A stretch of DNA of 64,000 bases from Branchiostoma floridae (lineage: Eukaryota > Chordata > Leptocardii > Amphioxiformes > Branchiostomatidae). The notes under the pieces are model-generated. The model had not been told where the DNA came from. It did not search any database and saw nothing but the letters and a program-made list of their open reading frames with translations. The DNA lies in the NCBI RefSeq assembly GCF_000003815.2, contig NC_049991.1, positions 11,167,001 to 11,231,000 of the forward strand, written 5' to 3'. Each line of letters opens with the position of its first letter. The first letter of the stretch is position 1. A program made the position numbers and the translations under genes. Below, piece after piece: positions 40,721 to 53,509 of the stretch.

Positions 40721-42742
40721 TGTACATACTTTGACATTGATAAATCAAGTGTGTTCTCAGATGCTATCTTTCAACACTTACATGATTCTGGTATTACCTT
40801 GCTTGTATATTTTCTGTCCACATTAAAAGGTGTCAACCAGTTTTAGACATACAGATATGTTTACATTACTGAGTTGGTTATCTCTAGTTGTTAATACCTT
40901 CACATCTACCTAGGTTTTGATGTTGTGTCAATTCCTTTTTCTTAAAAAAACTGTACCGAGCTGGTTCCAGATCTAACAGGTTTGGTAGAGTACATTTGTA
41001 TTTTGGCTTCAGAATAATTAGAAGTTTCCCTAAGGTGGTTGACATATTACCAGTCCCTTTTTGCTAGAGATCTAAAGATGCAGTTTTACATCTTGTATTG
41101 CCTGCTGAACTGAAAATGTCCCTCTGAGCCAGTTGATTGCAGCCAACTTTTCTCCTTCCATCCAACCATCTCAGACCTGTCCTGGTTTTGGCAGTAGTGA
41201 TATGTGGTTTTCTGATAAGCTTTACCAGACGTCTGTCAGACCCATGCTTGTGGTGATGTATGTTTACTCTGCTGTGCCAGCTCAGAGCAGTGTTTGGTGT
41301 AAGCTCCAGTTTGATCCCACTGTTGTACATGGTGCGGGTAATCATAGCGGAATGTGCCTCTTTAACCAGTGATGAGGAAGATCCCCTCAGAAACTGTGTC
41401 AGCAAGTCTACAAAGTTAAACCTGAAGGGGAAGCCTGGCTTTGTCCAACCAAGGAGCTTTCATGCTGATGCTCTCTCTTGTTGATGAAAGCTCCTTGGTC
41501 CAACTGGGGCTGAGCTGTTCCAGGTGCCTCCAACATTGGGAATTTTCTACCACAATTGTCTAACCCTCATTTCAACACAGGGTAGTTGATATGACTACCT
41601 GTTCTTAGCACAAAATATTCAGAAACGCTCAATTTATTTTTTATTTTTTTAGGCTTCAAAAAGGTATTGTATGCTGACCAACAGATGCACGAATTCCACC
41701 CTTATTGATTTTGCCAATCTCTGGTCTTTTTCTCACTGGCTTAGTCAAGATACACAGGTAGGACACACATTCTCCATGCATTTCACCTTGACATTTTGCG
41801 AAGGTCAACGCTATAGACATGGGGGACTTGACCCACATGACCCTGTGTGTAAGAAGTTACCCATTGCGGTGAGGCTGGTAGTAGCTTCAGTTTTCAGCTT
41901 TGACAGAACAGTTGATCTTGTAACATCAGCTCCGCCCACTGTGCTAAGATAGGAAAACATTAATAAAGTGACCCCGGTAAGGAGTAGCGGGCGCTCTGCC
42001 CTCAGTACATGGGGCCAGCTCAGTGCAGTGGGATTCACATTGGTTGGCTCTGAGTAGCAGCCTCCAGTTGAAAAAGTCATTTGCAACTCTTTACCCAGAC
42101 TCCTGTTCAGTCCTGGGGAATCTGTGTTCGAGGATGTGCCTCTAGCACGTTAAAATTGAAACGGGTGGCAACCCTGCTTCAGAAACAGCGAGGAACTTGC
42201 TGTTTTATATGCCAATAGGCACTACAACGGTCTGAAGGAAGGAACGAACTCAGACCACTATAGAGCTGAAAATCAGAAAGCGGGTCTCAACGGTTATTTT
42301 ACCGACAGTGGTAGACTTGCGACGTCATGGTAGTATGCACGTATTTCTAGATCCTCTATACAGATCGTTATGACAGAGCCCTATCTTGTAATTTTCGCTG
42401 GAGAGGGAAGATACTAGTTTCAATCTTCTTGACCAAAAGTTCCTGAAGTTGTGTTCCGCGTGATGCATCATGGGACGGGATGCAACAAGGGGTCCACACC
42501 ACAGCTAGCAGACAACCACTGGTGGATTGTTGTTGTGCTAGGGTTACCTAAGAGGTGTCACTTACTGCTGTAATGCCAACTAAGATAGGATAAAAGTAAT
42601 GCATTGTACATCAGCATTGATAAATGGCCACAAAAGTATAGATCACTGCCGGTCTGGGCACTCCGCTGCGGTGCTTTGGTGACCATCAACACGCACTGCG
42701 GGCGCCATGCGGTGCTCCAGCCGGGCCAAGTACCGGTATCAC
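40721..42742. other. Intergenic DNA
   Basis: No supported gene. It contains a short hairpin (about 41448-41496) with 15-bp arms CCAAGGAGCTTTCAT / ATGAAAGCTCCTTGG. The remaining open frames are short and uninformative. Confidence 0.4.
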
Positions 42743-42854
42743 CTCCGGGCCAACAATAGGACGGAAGCCGACTGTCCACTACAGGTGTTTCTGGAGCTTG
42801 TCTGAGTGATGACTGTTCGATAGCCATCGGGACGACGCCTCCTGGGTCACCCAT
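42743..42854 (-). CDS. Possible 5' coding exon of an unknown gene
   Basis: On the minus strand an ATG in the context TGTAAAATGGGTGAC opens MGDPGGVVPMAIEQSSLRQA, continuing PETPVVDSRLPSYCWPG. It then meets a donor-like G|GTGATA. The patch is richer in CpG than its surroundings. No downstream exon could be matched and the family is not recognised, so this is a weak call based on composition and splice context only. Confidence 0.25.
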
Positions 42855-45800
42855 TTTACACACAGCGATTGTTCAGGGCCGATATTATGGGTTGTGTTTC
42901 TTTGTCAGAGAAAACCTAACCCGACCCTGACTGAGACCTGAATGTCCTTCATTTTCTATTACAACGAGAGAGCAGTAACACGCTGAGGTACACCTGTGTG
43001 TTTAAACTTTCTAGCTTGAAAAAGCCAAAGAACCATTCGACTGCCAAAATGGTCCGGATTCTATTGTAACCTGTCGGTAGTAGATCCGGAGAGTCGAACA
43101 TTGTACCCTGACGGTTGCCCCAAGTCAGCAAAGCTACGTCAGACTCCTGAAACAGCATCAAGCTGACAGAGAGATGCTAAATTCGGACAAGAGGCCAAGG
43201 GCACATCTTTGGCGAGTAAAACGTTCATACCGTGCCGCAATACTCGGTATCTGCCACCGCATTGAAATGTCCTAAACTTTAACCTTGAAAGGTAAGTCTA
43301 GCAGTAGCTAGAGGTCAGGAACAGTTACGTGAGCATGAATCCATCAGTCTGAGAAAGTGTACATCCTATGATAAACATGAACTCTCCCTGAGTTAAGGTT
43401 CCACGCGCTGGATTTAGCCGTCAAGACCAGCATCGTATGTCAGCATCGTGTTGGCGTAGCCGCAAGACCTTGGCGCCACTAACTATAACACATAACAAAC
43501 TGGGCAGCCAAGCCGAACAGCTTAAAATACTTAATCTCCTTTACTCACAAAAGGGATATTGTGATGAAAGACTCACATTTTGTGGTCCAAATTGGGACCT
43601 GCAAAAGAGCTCGTTTGGAACGTGTTACTTGTAACCGTGGTCAATTGCCTCAAATCACAACGGCAGTGATTGGCCTTAAAAGCTGTCCTGTTTGAAGTGT
43701 ACCAAACGACCAACAAGGAGGAGTTAAGTAAAAGTCTGAGTAAAATGTCAGATGTTGTGACATTTGCCATGTTGTTCATGAAAAATCTTTGTGTTGCATG
43801 GCATCAGTTCGCCTTGTCCTTTGATATTTGTCGCTTCACAGACCTACACCAATATACAACAAACAGCTATTAACGATCGCGAATTCGGTGTTCACCCGCC
43901 TAACACTAGTTTCCCACTCGTCGCGTAGTTATTTTGATTTGCGACCCTGCATGTTCAGGGGTTACATGGGCCCAGGAGTTTGCAACAGAGTGGTCTCTTG
44001 TATACACCTTGCAGGTAATGTCCCTGGTCTCCTTGTGCAGTCTTGAGTTAACCCATCTATTTCCCCACACCTGTTGCCGTTCGATTTTATTGTATCCCAT
44101 TTCGCCACATTGAGGTCTAAGGATGGACGCAACTAATAACTTAATGATTTACATATTTGATTGAGATAACAGAAGGGACAGTGTCTGATCATTTCCTCGT
44201 CAAAATTTCTACTTCACGAGCACGCCTACCGATTGGTCTATGACCCTTGTCTGACCTGTAAACGAAGGTAAGTAGAACACTAGAGTAAACAGGAACCGAA
44301 CCGCAGTGTACCGTCAAGGAGTGTCCTATCTACCAGATCTGATCCTCTGCAAAGCAGTTAAACGTTTACTTTAGATGAGTGATGGCACGTGCCCGGGGCA
44401 CTGGAGCGCCGCCAGCCAATGGCGCCATTGTTTGGCCCATAGAGTCTGATGGCCGAGCGATGTTCTTCTCGTACCCAGGCTCGTGTTTCAGATAAGGAAC
44501 ACTAAACAAACAGAAGGTACGAGTCCACACTTCCTCTGCAACCTGCTTAATTGCTTGTCGTGCAGCGTCATGTCAACGAGCGGCCGATACCCCTAAATAT
44601 TTTCATCTGAAAACGATACGCCTCATATAGTATGTTGGGAGCACGTCCTATACAGCCGGATGGAACTAGCCCTATTGTACATATGCCTGGCTAGCTATCA
44701 TTATTTTCTTAGCACTAGAGTAGGACTAGGCTCCGTCCACGTTAATGCGGACCTTGCATTTCCCCGGTAGTCCTATAGTAGAATGCCTCGTGTATTGTAT
44801 TTCTTCTCTGCTAAGGAAGACTGACAGGAGAGCGCATCTAGCGTGGCAGCCACGTGTCACACGGGATCTGTTATCCTGAAGGGTGTCCGGTTGTAAAGTT
44901 AGGAGCTTGTTGAAGGAGAATCAAATCCAGCTGACGAAATCAATACTAGCCTTGACCACCTTGACCAGCCCTGACCTCTAACGTTACCTTGAAGAAGTGA
45001 TAGATTGTGGTCACTGAAAAAAGACCCATTAACGTGCGACTTGGCCTTGAGACACACGTTGCGGACTCTTACATAAGAACACCTGTGGTAAACACTGGAG
45101 TGGTCTTCAATCGGCGGATGTTTCAAGTCTAATTATGAACAGCAACACATCATCGTTGGAAATAATGGAACTTCTCCAAAGTTCAAACATTGACGTCATC
45201 AGGGTCAGTTTGATGTCAAACTTTTCAAATTAGTACTCCAGCTCACTGTCCGATTCTTTCCTTTGCTTAATTTGTCTTGCGACCTTGCAAACGACCTTGC
45301 AAACGTTACGTGTATATAGAACTGCTTCAAGTATCCCTTCCAATTGATTATTCTACCTGTTTGGCGGGTGGCGAATTCAGTTTGGCCGGTACCAGTTACG
45401 AGCTCTTTCTTTACTAGCATCCTGAGGTCGGTTGACAGTTCAATGACAATGTGCCGTCTCTGCCAAAAGAGTCAAGGAAATGTCCCCCGTATGTAGATTT
45501 TGTAATGGGAAACAGTTCTTAGAAGAAAAGTTTCAACTGCTAGGAACCTTCATTGGGCGGTGAATTATGGAAAAGTTTCTATTACTATGGCATCGTGAGA
45601 ACCAAGACGTTTTTAGGGGGGATCCAAATTTTGCACCGAACTGTTATATATTGGTTCCGATACCTTAGTGAGCACGAGGTCTCTAACCTGGCAGAGTTGG
45701 CAAGAATAATGTTGCAAAAACACATGCGAGTCATCACTACATGGCGACCACTGGCCATGTGTGGTTCCAGGCTCTCAGAGGGGCGGTAGATTGACGGAAG

Positions 45801-46600
45801 TTCAAGACACTGTTTATACATGCACTGTATATGATCGTCTTAGGACTGTTCCATTGGTTTTAGGATAGTGAACGGCCTTCCATTAACAGCCGCGACTATG
45901 TCATTCGTGATTCCATTTTTTTTATTATCATATAATTTATTTAGTATTAGGCAAAAAGCACAAATGATTCAAGTTAGCGCCTTCGAAGTCGAATTTATTA
46001 CCTATCCCTACAAAGCATAGTATCAACCAGTCAATTTACTGCCAAATCCTTTCCATGGACGTCCTTCCCATGGACGTCGACGGTCTTACGCATAACTGTG
46101 CTGTCATGAAGACCCTGTCCTCAGCAGTGGCCATGTCCAAACTTGTGCGCCCACAGGCCCCCTAGATTTGCCGTGACAGGTGTGTGCTTCCTTTTTAGTT
46201 GTGTCCACAAGTCCGTTTATGAAATTGAACACTCTTTTCCCCAATAATGGGCCCGTACCACGCTAAGCCGTGTGTGTTGCTCTAACCAGGCGGTAAATCC
46301 GCCGGCCGCTGACAGCGGTGCGCCGGTGTTTGTGTGGCGTCGCCAGCGGGTCGCGGCGGCGACGTCGTCTTCCCCATTCACTTCACCTCTACCGCTACCC
46401 TCGCCACAATGGCCGCCTTTGTTCGCAGGCGTGGCGCGAGGATCGCGAGAAGAGGTGACTCTTTGCTTCCCTTTGTTCTTGCCCATCTACTGTGTAAATA
46501 CCAGCATAGATGGATGCCTACGAAAGCCTTATCGGTGTGATCATATCCAACTGCAGGGCTAGGCACGTGTTCGTGCGTTTAACCTTTCCGCGCGCACATC
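42855..46600. other. Gene-poor region with a CpG-rich island at its end
   Basis: No exon is supported between 42855 and 46250. At about 46290-46460 a CpG-rich patch has open frames on both strands. On the plus strand ATG at 46409 gives MAAFVRRRGARIARR followed by a GTGACT donor-like site. On the minus strand a frame starts MGKNKGKQRVTSSRDPR. Either could be a first exon, or the patch could be only a promoter. I cannot decide. Confidence 0.3.
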
Positions 46601-47230
46601 ATGAGTGTTCACCCCGGAGGCAGAGGATGCACCTGCAATGTAAATTATGATGTATATTCGCTCAGAGGTGGAGGAGGTGGACGGTACACCTACATAATGT
46701 GGATATGGACGTTTATACTCCGGAGGTGGATGGCACAACTACATAATGTAGTATGGTATCCGCAAAGCGGAGTGGACAGAAGAGATTCGGGAGCTACAAT
46801 ACGGCTGGATACCAGGCTATACATATGTAGATATGGAGCTCCGGAGGTTTACACTCCAGAGGTACACTCCAAACCTACAAGATGAAAATATAGAGGTTTA
46901 CACTCCAGAGGTGCATGGTACACTTCCAAGGTGTTAAAATATTGAGCTTTACACTCCAGAGGTGGATGGTACACCTACAAGATGTAAGTATAGAGGTTTA
47001 CACTCCAGAGGTGGATGGTGCACCTACAAGCCTTGAAACGTAGACATCGGAATAAACCTAGGTGTAAATATAGAGTACACCTAGGATACAGCTAGATTCG
47101 GAGGGTACACCCCAAAGGTGAAGGATCCGGACTGTTTGCCCAGAGATGAAGGTCTAGATACGGAGGATACACCCCAGAGGACACCTACAAGGTGTATATA
47201 CGGAGGGTTCACTTCAGGGGTTTAAGTGAG
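46601..47230. repeat. Degenerate minisatellite, about 48-bp unit
   Basis: Many diverged tandem units share GGTTTACACTCCAGAGGTGG then ATGGTACACCTACAAGATGT. The best copies lie at about 46850-47030, and outer ones are decayed. It is interrupted by a short TAGCC-type element (46749-46819). Confidence 0.75.
46749..46819. mobile_element. Internally shortened TAGCC-type MITE inside the minisatellite
   Basis: The left end TAGTATGGTATCCG and right end GGCTGGATACCAGGCTA match the 14396-14486 family, with shared GGACAGAAGAGA..CGGGAGCTAC inside. Flanks TACATAATG and TACATATGT are only partly alike, so the target duplication is uncertain. Confidence 0.5.
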
Positions 47231-48753
47231 GTAGCGAGTGTGCACATCAGTGTGCACAGAGAGACATTTTGTCACATATTGCAAGACCGGGTGCAATGTA
47301 ATGTAGGCTAGTAGTTAAACTTGAAACACTCATAGATTAGTGATAATCTAGTGATAATACGTAAATGTGTGTGTACCACAGTTTCACAATTACCAATGAT
47401 TTACTAGAGTATGCATTCGGATGTCAGTTTTATTAAACAGCCCTTTCAGTACATCATACTTTTCACTGATCAATTTTCTGCTCATGTGGGGATTTTTTTT
47501 TTCACCCATCCAAGCATAACAGATACGAGAATTCCTTATCTACAAGCAGTCAAATATATATTACCCGACAGTTTCCCTCCTCACTTGTCGGTTTCTTGTC
47601 TCTAACAATTCACCGCACACATGAGTCGCTACAACGAGCAAAGATACCAAGCGTCTTCTTAATCTTATAACAACATTTATAACAGATGCTATACATTTCA
47701 ATGATAACAAAAAGAACTTAACGAACATAGGCTCCCCATGATCAACTTTTCGCGGAAACCTAAATAGAGTGATAAGAATCAATATACATAAGACGGGCAC
47801 AAGTGTCGTTCACGTCTTGGTATGCCTGAGCTACTTACTCCTTTGCCGACCCAGTTTTACACAGAACTATGCCAAATGCCATCAAAGTACTTCTCGTCGT
47901 GAAGATTTGTACATTTGTGTTGAAAGTCAGAAAAAACATTCGTTTTTAGCATATTCTGTGGCACAACGTGGTCTCTCCAATCTGTATTTACAACAGTATT
48001 TAAACAATAACTTCCCATTCTTAACTCGGTCAGTCGCTTTACGGACAATCAATTCCAGTGCCTCGGAGCCAGCTTCACGCGTCATCAACAACAACAACAA
48101 CAAACCTTGCAAGAGTATCGTATGACAGAAAGGTTGGAATGCCTGGGCAAACCTCCCTGAGAACACAAACACGTTACCACCATGTATCCACCAGAGCAAC
48201 ACAGAACCTCAGCTCCCTCAAATGGGAAGGACTGTAGGTTTAGCTAGCTACAGAGAACACTGGGAGACCTGCGCAGCTTTTCGGGCATTCCCTGCTATTC
48301 AGGCAGTCTGGACAAAAAAGTCCATACCAAACGTAAGATCCAGAATATAATATATAATATGTAATTTTTCATTCACAAAAGTCACAATAGCTTGACTTCA
48401 ATCCTCTACATGTCCTCCTCCCCAACTGAAACAGCTGTAGACTTACTCAGTTCGGAGTTTGAGAGAACATTAGTGAGATGAGTTCTAACTGGTAGGAATG
48501 TTAGTATTTAGGTTGCACACGTTTATCCTGAGCTCCCTACGTAAACATACCCGTCTCAAATTTGTCAAAGCTCTTTCCACGAAGCTCTATACAGTATACT
48601 GTTCATAAACTTCTGGAACTAAAAAAATAGATATCCTTTGACACCGTTTATAGATGTACAGGCGACATTATATGTCTGTATCAGACTATTTCTTTTCTTG
48701 TCCAAGCAATGCCCGTTCATTCCGAACTACGATCTTACTATTTGCTTGATTTT
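47231..48753. other. Intergenic DNA
   Basis: No gene or clear element is recognised. Open frames are short. Confidence 0.35.
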
Positions 48754-48759
48754 TTTATT
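48754..48759 (-). promoter_or_regulatory. Possible poly(A) signal of the six-cysteine secreted protein gene
   Basis: Minus-strand AATAAA about 270 bases past the stop at 49027. Placement is plausible; no other evidence. Confidence 0.4.
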
Positions 48760-49026
48760 CGATGCAGCGAGTTTTTCAGTCAATCTGCCATTTTCTATAC
48801 ACATAGTGACGCTCAAATAGCCCTAAAGAAGTCTTCCGAAATGTTCTCCATTGTTTGATTCGCTGTTGACACGAGCCCATTCCAAAAGTCCATTTGGTTT
48901 GCCGTGTCCGACATGTTCTTTGTTGCCCTCTATTCAGTTCGACCACACGTACGTCTTTCACTGTGTTTAAACATGACCGTCTCCATGTCCTTAGATCGGA
49001 CGACATTGATACATTCCTTCCCGTCA

Positions 49027-52000
49027 TCAGATGTACCAATGAATCTTGTGCTTTTGGGCCAGCATAGCCTCCATGTGGGTATCCTTACAGCACTTGTGGA
49101 AGGCGTTCTTGGCCATCCTCTTCCCGTTCATACACTTTCTGAACTGGGAGATCAGCGGGAAGCTGCCCCGCTTTCCCATCATCCTCTGCTTCATCTCAAA
49201 CTGGTTTCGGAGACGGAACCATATCTGCGGCTTGTAGAAGTCGGGGTTGCAGTGGTACCCTCCGCTCCCGGCGAGCCGTCCGAAGTCGCAGCAGCTGAAC
49301 CGCCGGGCAGGCTGGTCTCCTCGGCGGAAGACTGGGTTGCGACTGCGGCCGGTCGCTCGCGACTGCGGCCGATCGGCGTCGACGTCATCTCCGCTTGTTT
49401 CCGCGTCGCTGTCTTCGTCGTCCCAGCCGGGCCCCTGGCGCATGCCTTCCGTATGCATACGTGTCTTCAGTCGGGCACCAGGCATCGTGGGCCGGCCCCC
49501 TCTTCCTCGGCTCTCCGCCTCAACCACCATCAGAAAATCTGCAGAGGGAGGAATAGTTAAGAATTTAATTTTGTAGCTTTATGCTTTTTCTAAAAGACCT
49601 CGCGCTTGCCATGTAAACTTTCGCTCCTGAGCTTGTTGGCACCAAGCACCGATATCTCCCATTCAAATAAACCACTGTCTATCTTCCGTTAATGTTTAGT
49701 TGACTTTGGCTATTTTAAGTCCAACAATTACTCTTACTTGTCGTGTCGCCTGCCTTACCCCGCCCGCCACCTGTGACACTGACGAAAACTATGACTGAGT
49801 AAACTGTGTGTTTGGTGCATGTTTTGAGACAAGTTGGCAAGCTGTACTGGCCGGTGAGTCATAGTGGTCGACTCATCTTTACATAGATGTATGTCTTGTG
49901 TCGTGCATCTGTTCGGGGTATGGTGTACGCCTTTCTTAGTATAGTGGCACTTATTTCCACTGGATACGCCTTCATGCATCTGCTTGAAGACGATGGTTGG
50001 ACATCTCTGGTCGCCCCTATTCTCCAAGCAGTTCTCAGAGGTTGAGTCGCGGTGATATGGTAGTAGTCGGGAAATTTATACTACTTATACTACTTATACT
50101 ACTACTATATCTCCGCGACTCAACCTCTGCTTGGAGAGTCGGTCGCCTCTGCTGCATCAGGTCCTGACCTGCACCGTCCGCATGGTGGCGTCGGTGTGTC
50201 TGGCCCCTACAGCTGGCCTTGTCCCGACTTTAACTTTGTCGATTATGTAGTAAAGTTTCAGGGAACATGACAACAAAAATAAATATCTTTTATAAAAGGG
50301 CGATTGACTGGAAAGCCTGCAAGTCTAAACAATCGCGGTGATCAAAGGTTCGTGACTACAACAGATAAATGGGGGTCTGCTCTGACACGTTAGATGAAGG
50401 ATCAATTAGAGAGACTGAAGGTCTTAAGATGAATATTTTTAGTCGGTGCCAAGGACGTCGCGGCGACACCCTGTCTATCCTCCATAGAACGGTGGGCCAG
50501 ATTTGTCAAGTTTAGACCGCATCCTTATCTGTCGCTGCTGTGCGGCCCAGACGGCACCCAGACGTCTTATCGACGCTGAGGAGTAAATCACATGCGTACG
50601 GAGTTGGCACCGTACACAGAATGTTTCCGGGACCCACTCCAAACGTCTGGTTGAAAATAGATGCTGAATGACAAAGTTAAATAAACTTTAAGAAACTCTT
50701 ACGCAATCTACGTTTTTGTGGCTACAACCCAATTGATTTATGTCGGATAAAGATATACCTTTATCTACGTAGATTGTGTTGAGATATGTTCTATGCGACT
50801 GTCGTGGAAATATAGGTCAATGCTGCCCGAGCTCTGTCCAACCGAGCGTCCTGAGGACAGTTATAATATCTGAAATGGGTCAGAGTTCCGTACGATGTAC
50901 ATCATGGCACACGGCAGATAGTGTTGTGATGCTTGGTAGTTATGCAAAAAAGTCTATGATTTCTACAACGTCACGTCGATGTCAATTGCAAGGCAGTCGT
51001 AAGACGTATTTTCGCATGGGACTGCAGACACTAAAGGCTCCATCTTCATTTGCAAAACATCTGCATGACACATTCACGACTGTCGCATGAGTGTCCTTCA
51101 TTTCCTGTCGAAGACCTGATGTGCCATTTATGTGAAAACTTTGGATTGCCCCATTAGGACTACCTGCCCAGGTAACAATGGGTCGTTTCTGCGTTTTCAC
51201 TGAGTTTTATTCCCGGCACGCCCCCCTTTTGGACGATGCTTCGTTTGAAGACCGTCTCTATTGATTCGGTGTGGCGCATTGCGGGGTCGGGCAGGGGCAA
51301 GGATGTGGGATCAAGTTTAGTGCCCACCCCTCCAAATCACGTGCCAAGGGTGAAACAGATGTTCCCCACAAACTGTCAGCTTTCTAAATCAGTAGTCCTT
51401 CTTGTCATTGACATGTTAAAAACTCCAGAAACGTTTGTTTAACCAGTGTAATGATTTAGACTTGTTTGATGTTTAGCCGTAACCATGGGCGGAATGTCCC
51501 CGGCAGCAATGCTTCCCTGCTGCCCGCGTGTCAGGACACCGGCGGGGGGTCTCTCAAGCATCTTACCAATGTTCTACCCGTTACGACCGAGTCATTGCGC
51601 AACTCTTGGTCCCTTCAAACAGACAAAGTACCATATTCGTGCCAACTGTACATCAGGACTGATAGGTGCCCCAGAACTGGTTCAACAAAAGCAAAATACC
51701 TGAGGTGTTATGCTTGGCCACTTTGACTGACAGGACTGTCGTGCGTGCTCTGAATTCAGAAGTTTCACGTTATATTAACCTCCTTGGTTATGTAGATATC
51801 ATGGGGATAAGTTATTGATTATTCTCAGATATGACTTGCACCAGTATCGGTTTATTAATTAGTCTTGCTAGCAAGAGAAGTAACCATGACATGTATACCC
51901 AAGCCTCTGTATATGTACCCGACAAGCGTTGGTTCGACGACACAGCCGGCACCTACTTTATTACGCTTTTCGGATTCGCTTTCTGTAACAGCCAGCACGT

Positions 52001-53336
52001 AGTATGAGTGCATTTGTGATCCATTCCGGTGAAAATTATATCACCTTTTCCAGTGCCATTGTGGTTTGAACCTGACTTTGATATACAGTACTGTATTGAA
52101 GACGGAAGATAGTATCCTTGCGCAGCTGCGTACGGCTCAGCCAATCTCTTGTGCCAAAACCGACGAGCTTCAATCCTACTTTCCCAGCTGACCTTCAATA
52201 CATGGTAGAACCGAGGTAGCTACCGCTGGCCAAACCACAAACCCGATAATAGACTCATTTTCGGCCTTCAGCCTTCAAGAATACGACCGTACCGTTCTAA
52301 TAGCGGCGGTTGTGTGGTGTTGACTTTGTTAAGTTGTTGTGAGGTGGTTGCCAGTGTACCCTGTGCCAGCAGCTAAGTGCAAGAAAACCACAAAGATTTG
52401 GCGAGATCAGGTAGAACACACTTAATGGCACTTTTCTCGCGCTGTAAACTAATGAGCTGTGCATTTGAGTGGTGCAACGTTACTAAGCGGCTTACTCATT
52501 GTCCTGTCTTCCTCGGAGAACATCACAACGGATGAAGAGTATGTGATTTAAGCGCAACCAATTGTCATTACCATTGGTCAGCTTTCAATGCTCCTGGCAC
52601 TCTTGCTTAAAGGAACTTAGGGTTCTTGCGATAACGAATAAGAGAGGCCAGTCCGTGCGACTTTCCTTGGCTATCATTTTGATAAGTTTGCAATTTGTTT
52701 GGCACACAAATGCAGTTTTTCTGCCAAAAGATGTTACGAATAACGAAAGCGACCTAAGAGCCATTCCATCGACTTTCATGTTGACAAACAGAACTCAGGA
52801 CAGGCGGACACAACTTTCTCAACTTTGCACCAACGAATCTCGCCAAGGTCCAACAGTGTTCCCGAAGATGTGTGTGTTACTTGTAGGATGTTTTACAGGT
52901 GCCTAAAGACGGTTGGAGCGGCGTGTCGTCCCAGCTGCAGGGGTTCGTCACAGCCCCACGCTGCACGTTTGCCAACAAGCTGACCCCTGTGACACAGATC
53001 CAGTCCATATCTACCTCATACCATTCGTTGATGCGGCATTCACTCCAGTCATGGCAGGAATTGACAAAATAAATTCTTACAATGTTCAACAATCCGGCTC
53101 TATGCCTGAGAGAGGGAAAACGGGTTTCGCCCGGGATTCGATAACGTCACGAAGATATCTAGTTTAAGGCTTATATAATTCTGCATCATGATAAAGAAGG
53201 TATGGTCCAGTCAAAGTTGTGTTCGGAGGGTAGAAATTGCCGAATACTGACCTTCAAAGTCGGACTGTACGGCAGTCCCCAACCCCGTCAGCAGCAGGCC
53301 GACCAGGAGCGTTGCCAACTTCGGCAGCCCTTTCAT
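49027..53336 (-). CDS. Predicted secreted six-cysteine protein, two exons
   Basis: Exon 1 (53336-53252) encodes MKGLPKLATLLVGLLLTGLG then TAVQSDFE, a classic signal peptide with cleavage probably near TAVQS, and ends G|GTCAGT. Exon 2 (49538-49027) follows a polypyrimidine tract and CTGCAG acceptor and joins in phase to read FLMVVEAESRGRGGRPTMPG. The product has 198 residues. The middle is basic, then acidic (DDEDSDAETSGDDVDAD). A dibasic stretch VFRRGDQPARR precedes a 90-residue end with six cysteines at positions 3, 4, 17, 56, 70 and 71 (FSCCDFG...YHC...RKC...AFHKCCKD). The CC-x12-C and AFxxCC spacing loosely recalls anaphylatoxin-like domains, but the C3-C4 interval is too long, so this is only a hint. 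A TATA box lies upstream. It is probably exported and furin-processed. Family not recognised. Confidence 0.7.
49543..53251. other. Intron of the six-cysteine gene: contents
   Basis: No other exon is recognised in about 3.7 kb. It contains the palindromic element at 50021-50137. Frames at 52562-52906 and elsewhere have no recognisable domain. Confidence 0.4.
50021..50137. mobile_element. Palindromic MITE with TCTCCAAGCAG ends
   Basis: A 117-bp foldback: TCTCCAAGCAG, AGGTTGAGTCGCGG and TAGTAGT on the left are mirrored by ACTACTA, CCGCGACTCAACCT and CTGCTTGGAGA on the right. The left arm has a short insertion. The centre has three TATACTACT units. Similar end fragments occur near 22247, 59368 and 60806. 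Confidence 0.75.
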
Positions 53337-53498
53337 TTTGCACCGCGGAGTCGTCCTCTCCAGCGCTGCGCCCAACCGGCTCGATGCAGATGCAGAGGCT
53401 GCGCAGTCCTCTGTGCTGGAGGGGTGTGATCGATGCCTGAAGGCGCTCGGACCCTGGCTACTTGCACGGAGCCTCCGATCAAGTGGTGGCACGCGCGC

Positions 53499-53506
53499 TT
53501 TATATA
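53499..53506 (-). promoter_or_regulatory. TATA box of the six-cysteine gene
   Basis: Minus-strand TATATAAA in a GC-rich setting (GGTGTATATAAAGCGC). It lies 163 bases upstream of the ATG, predicting a start near 53470 and a 5' UTR of about 135 bases with no earlier ATG. Confidence 0.7.
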
Positions 53507-53509
53507 CAC

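Noticed and set aside
46217-46540. Coding frames on both strands of a CpG-rich patch
   Set aside because: Frames on opposite strands are equally plausible and none has a matching second exon or recognised family.
48904-49560. 218-residue plus-strand frame
   Set aside because: It is the antisense of exon 2 of the six-cysteine gene, whose splice sites, signal peptide and TATA box support the minus strand.
53337-53492. Upstream in-frame ATG extending the six-cysteine protein by 52 residues
   Set aside because: It lies at or above the start predicted from the TATA box at 53499-53506, and it would bury the signal peptide inside the protein.
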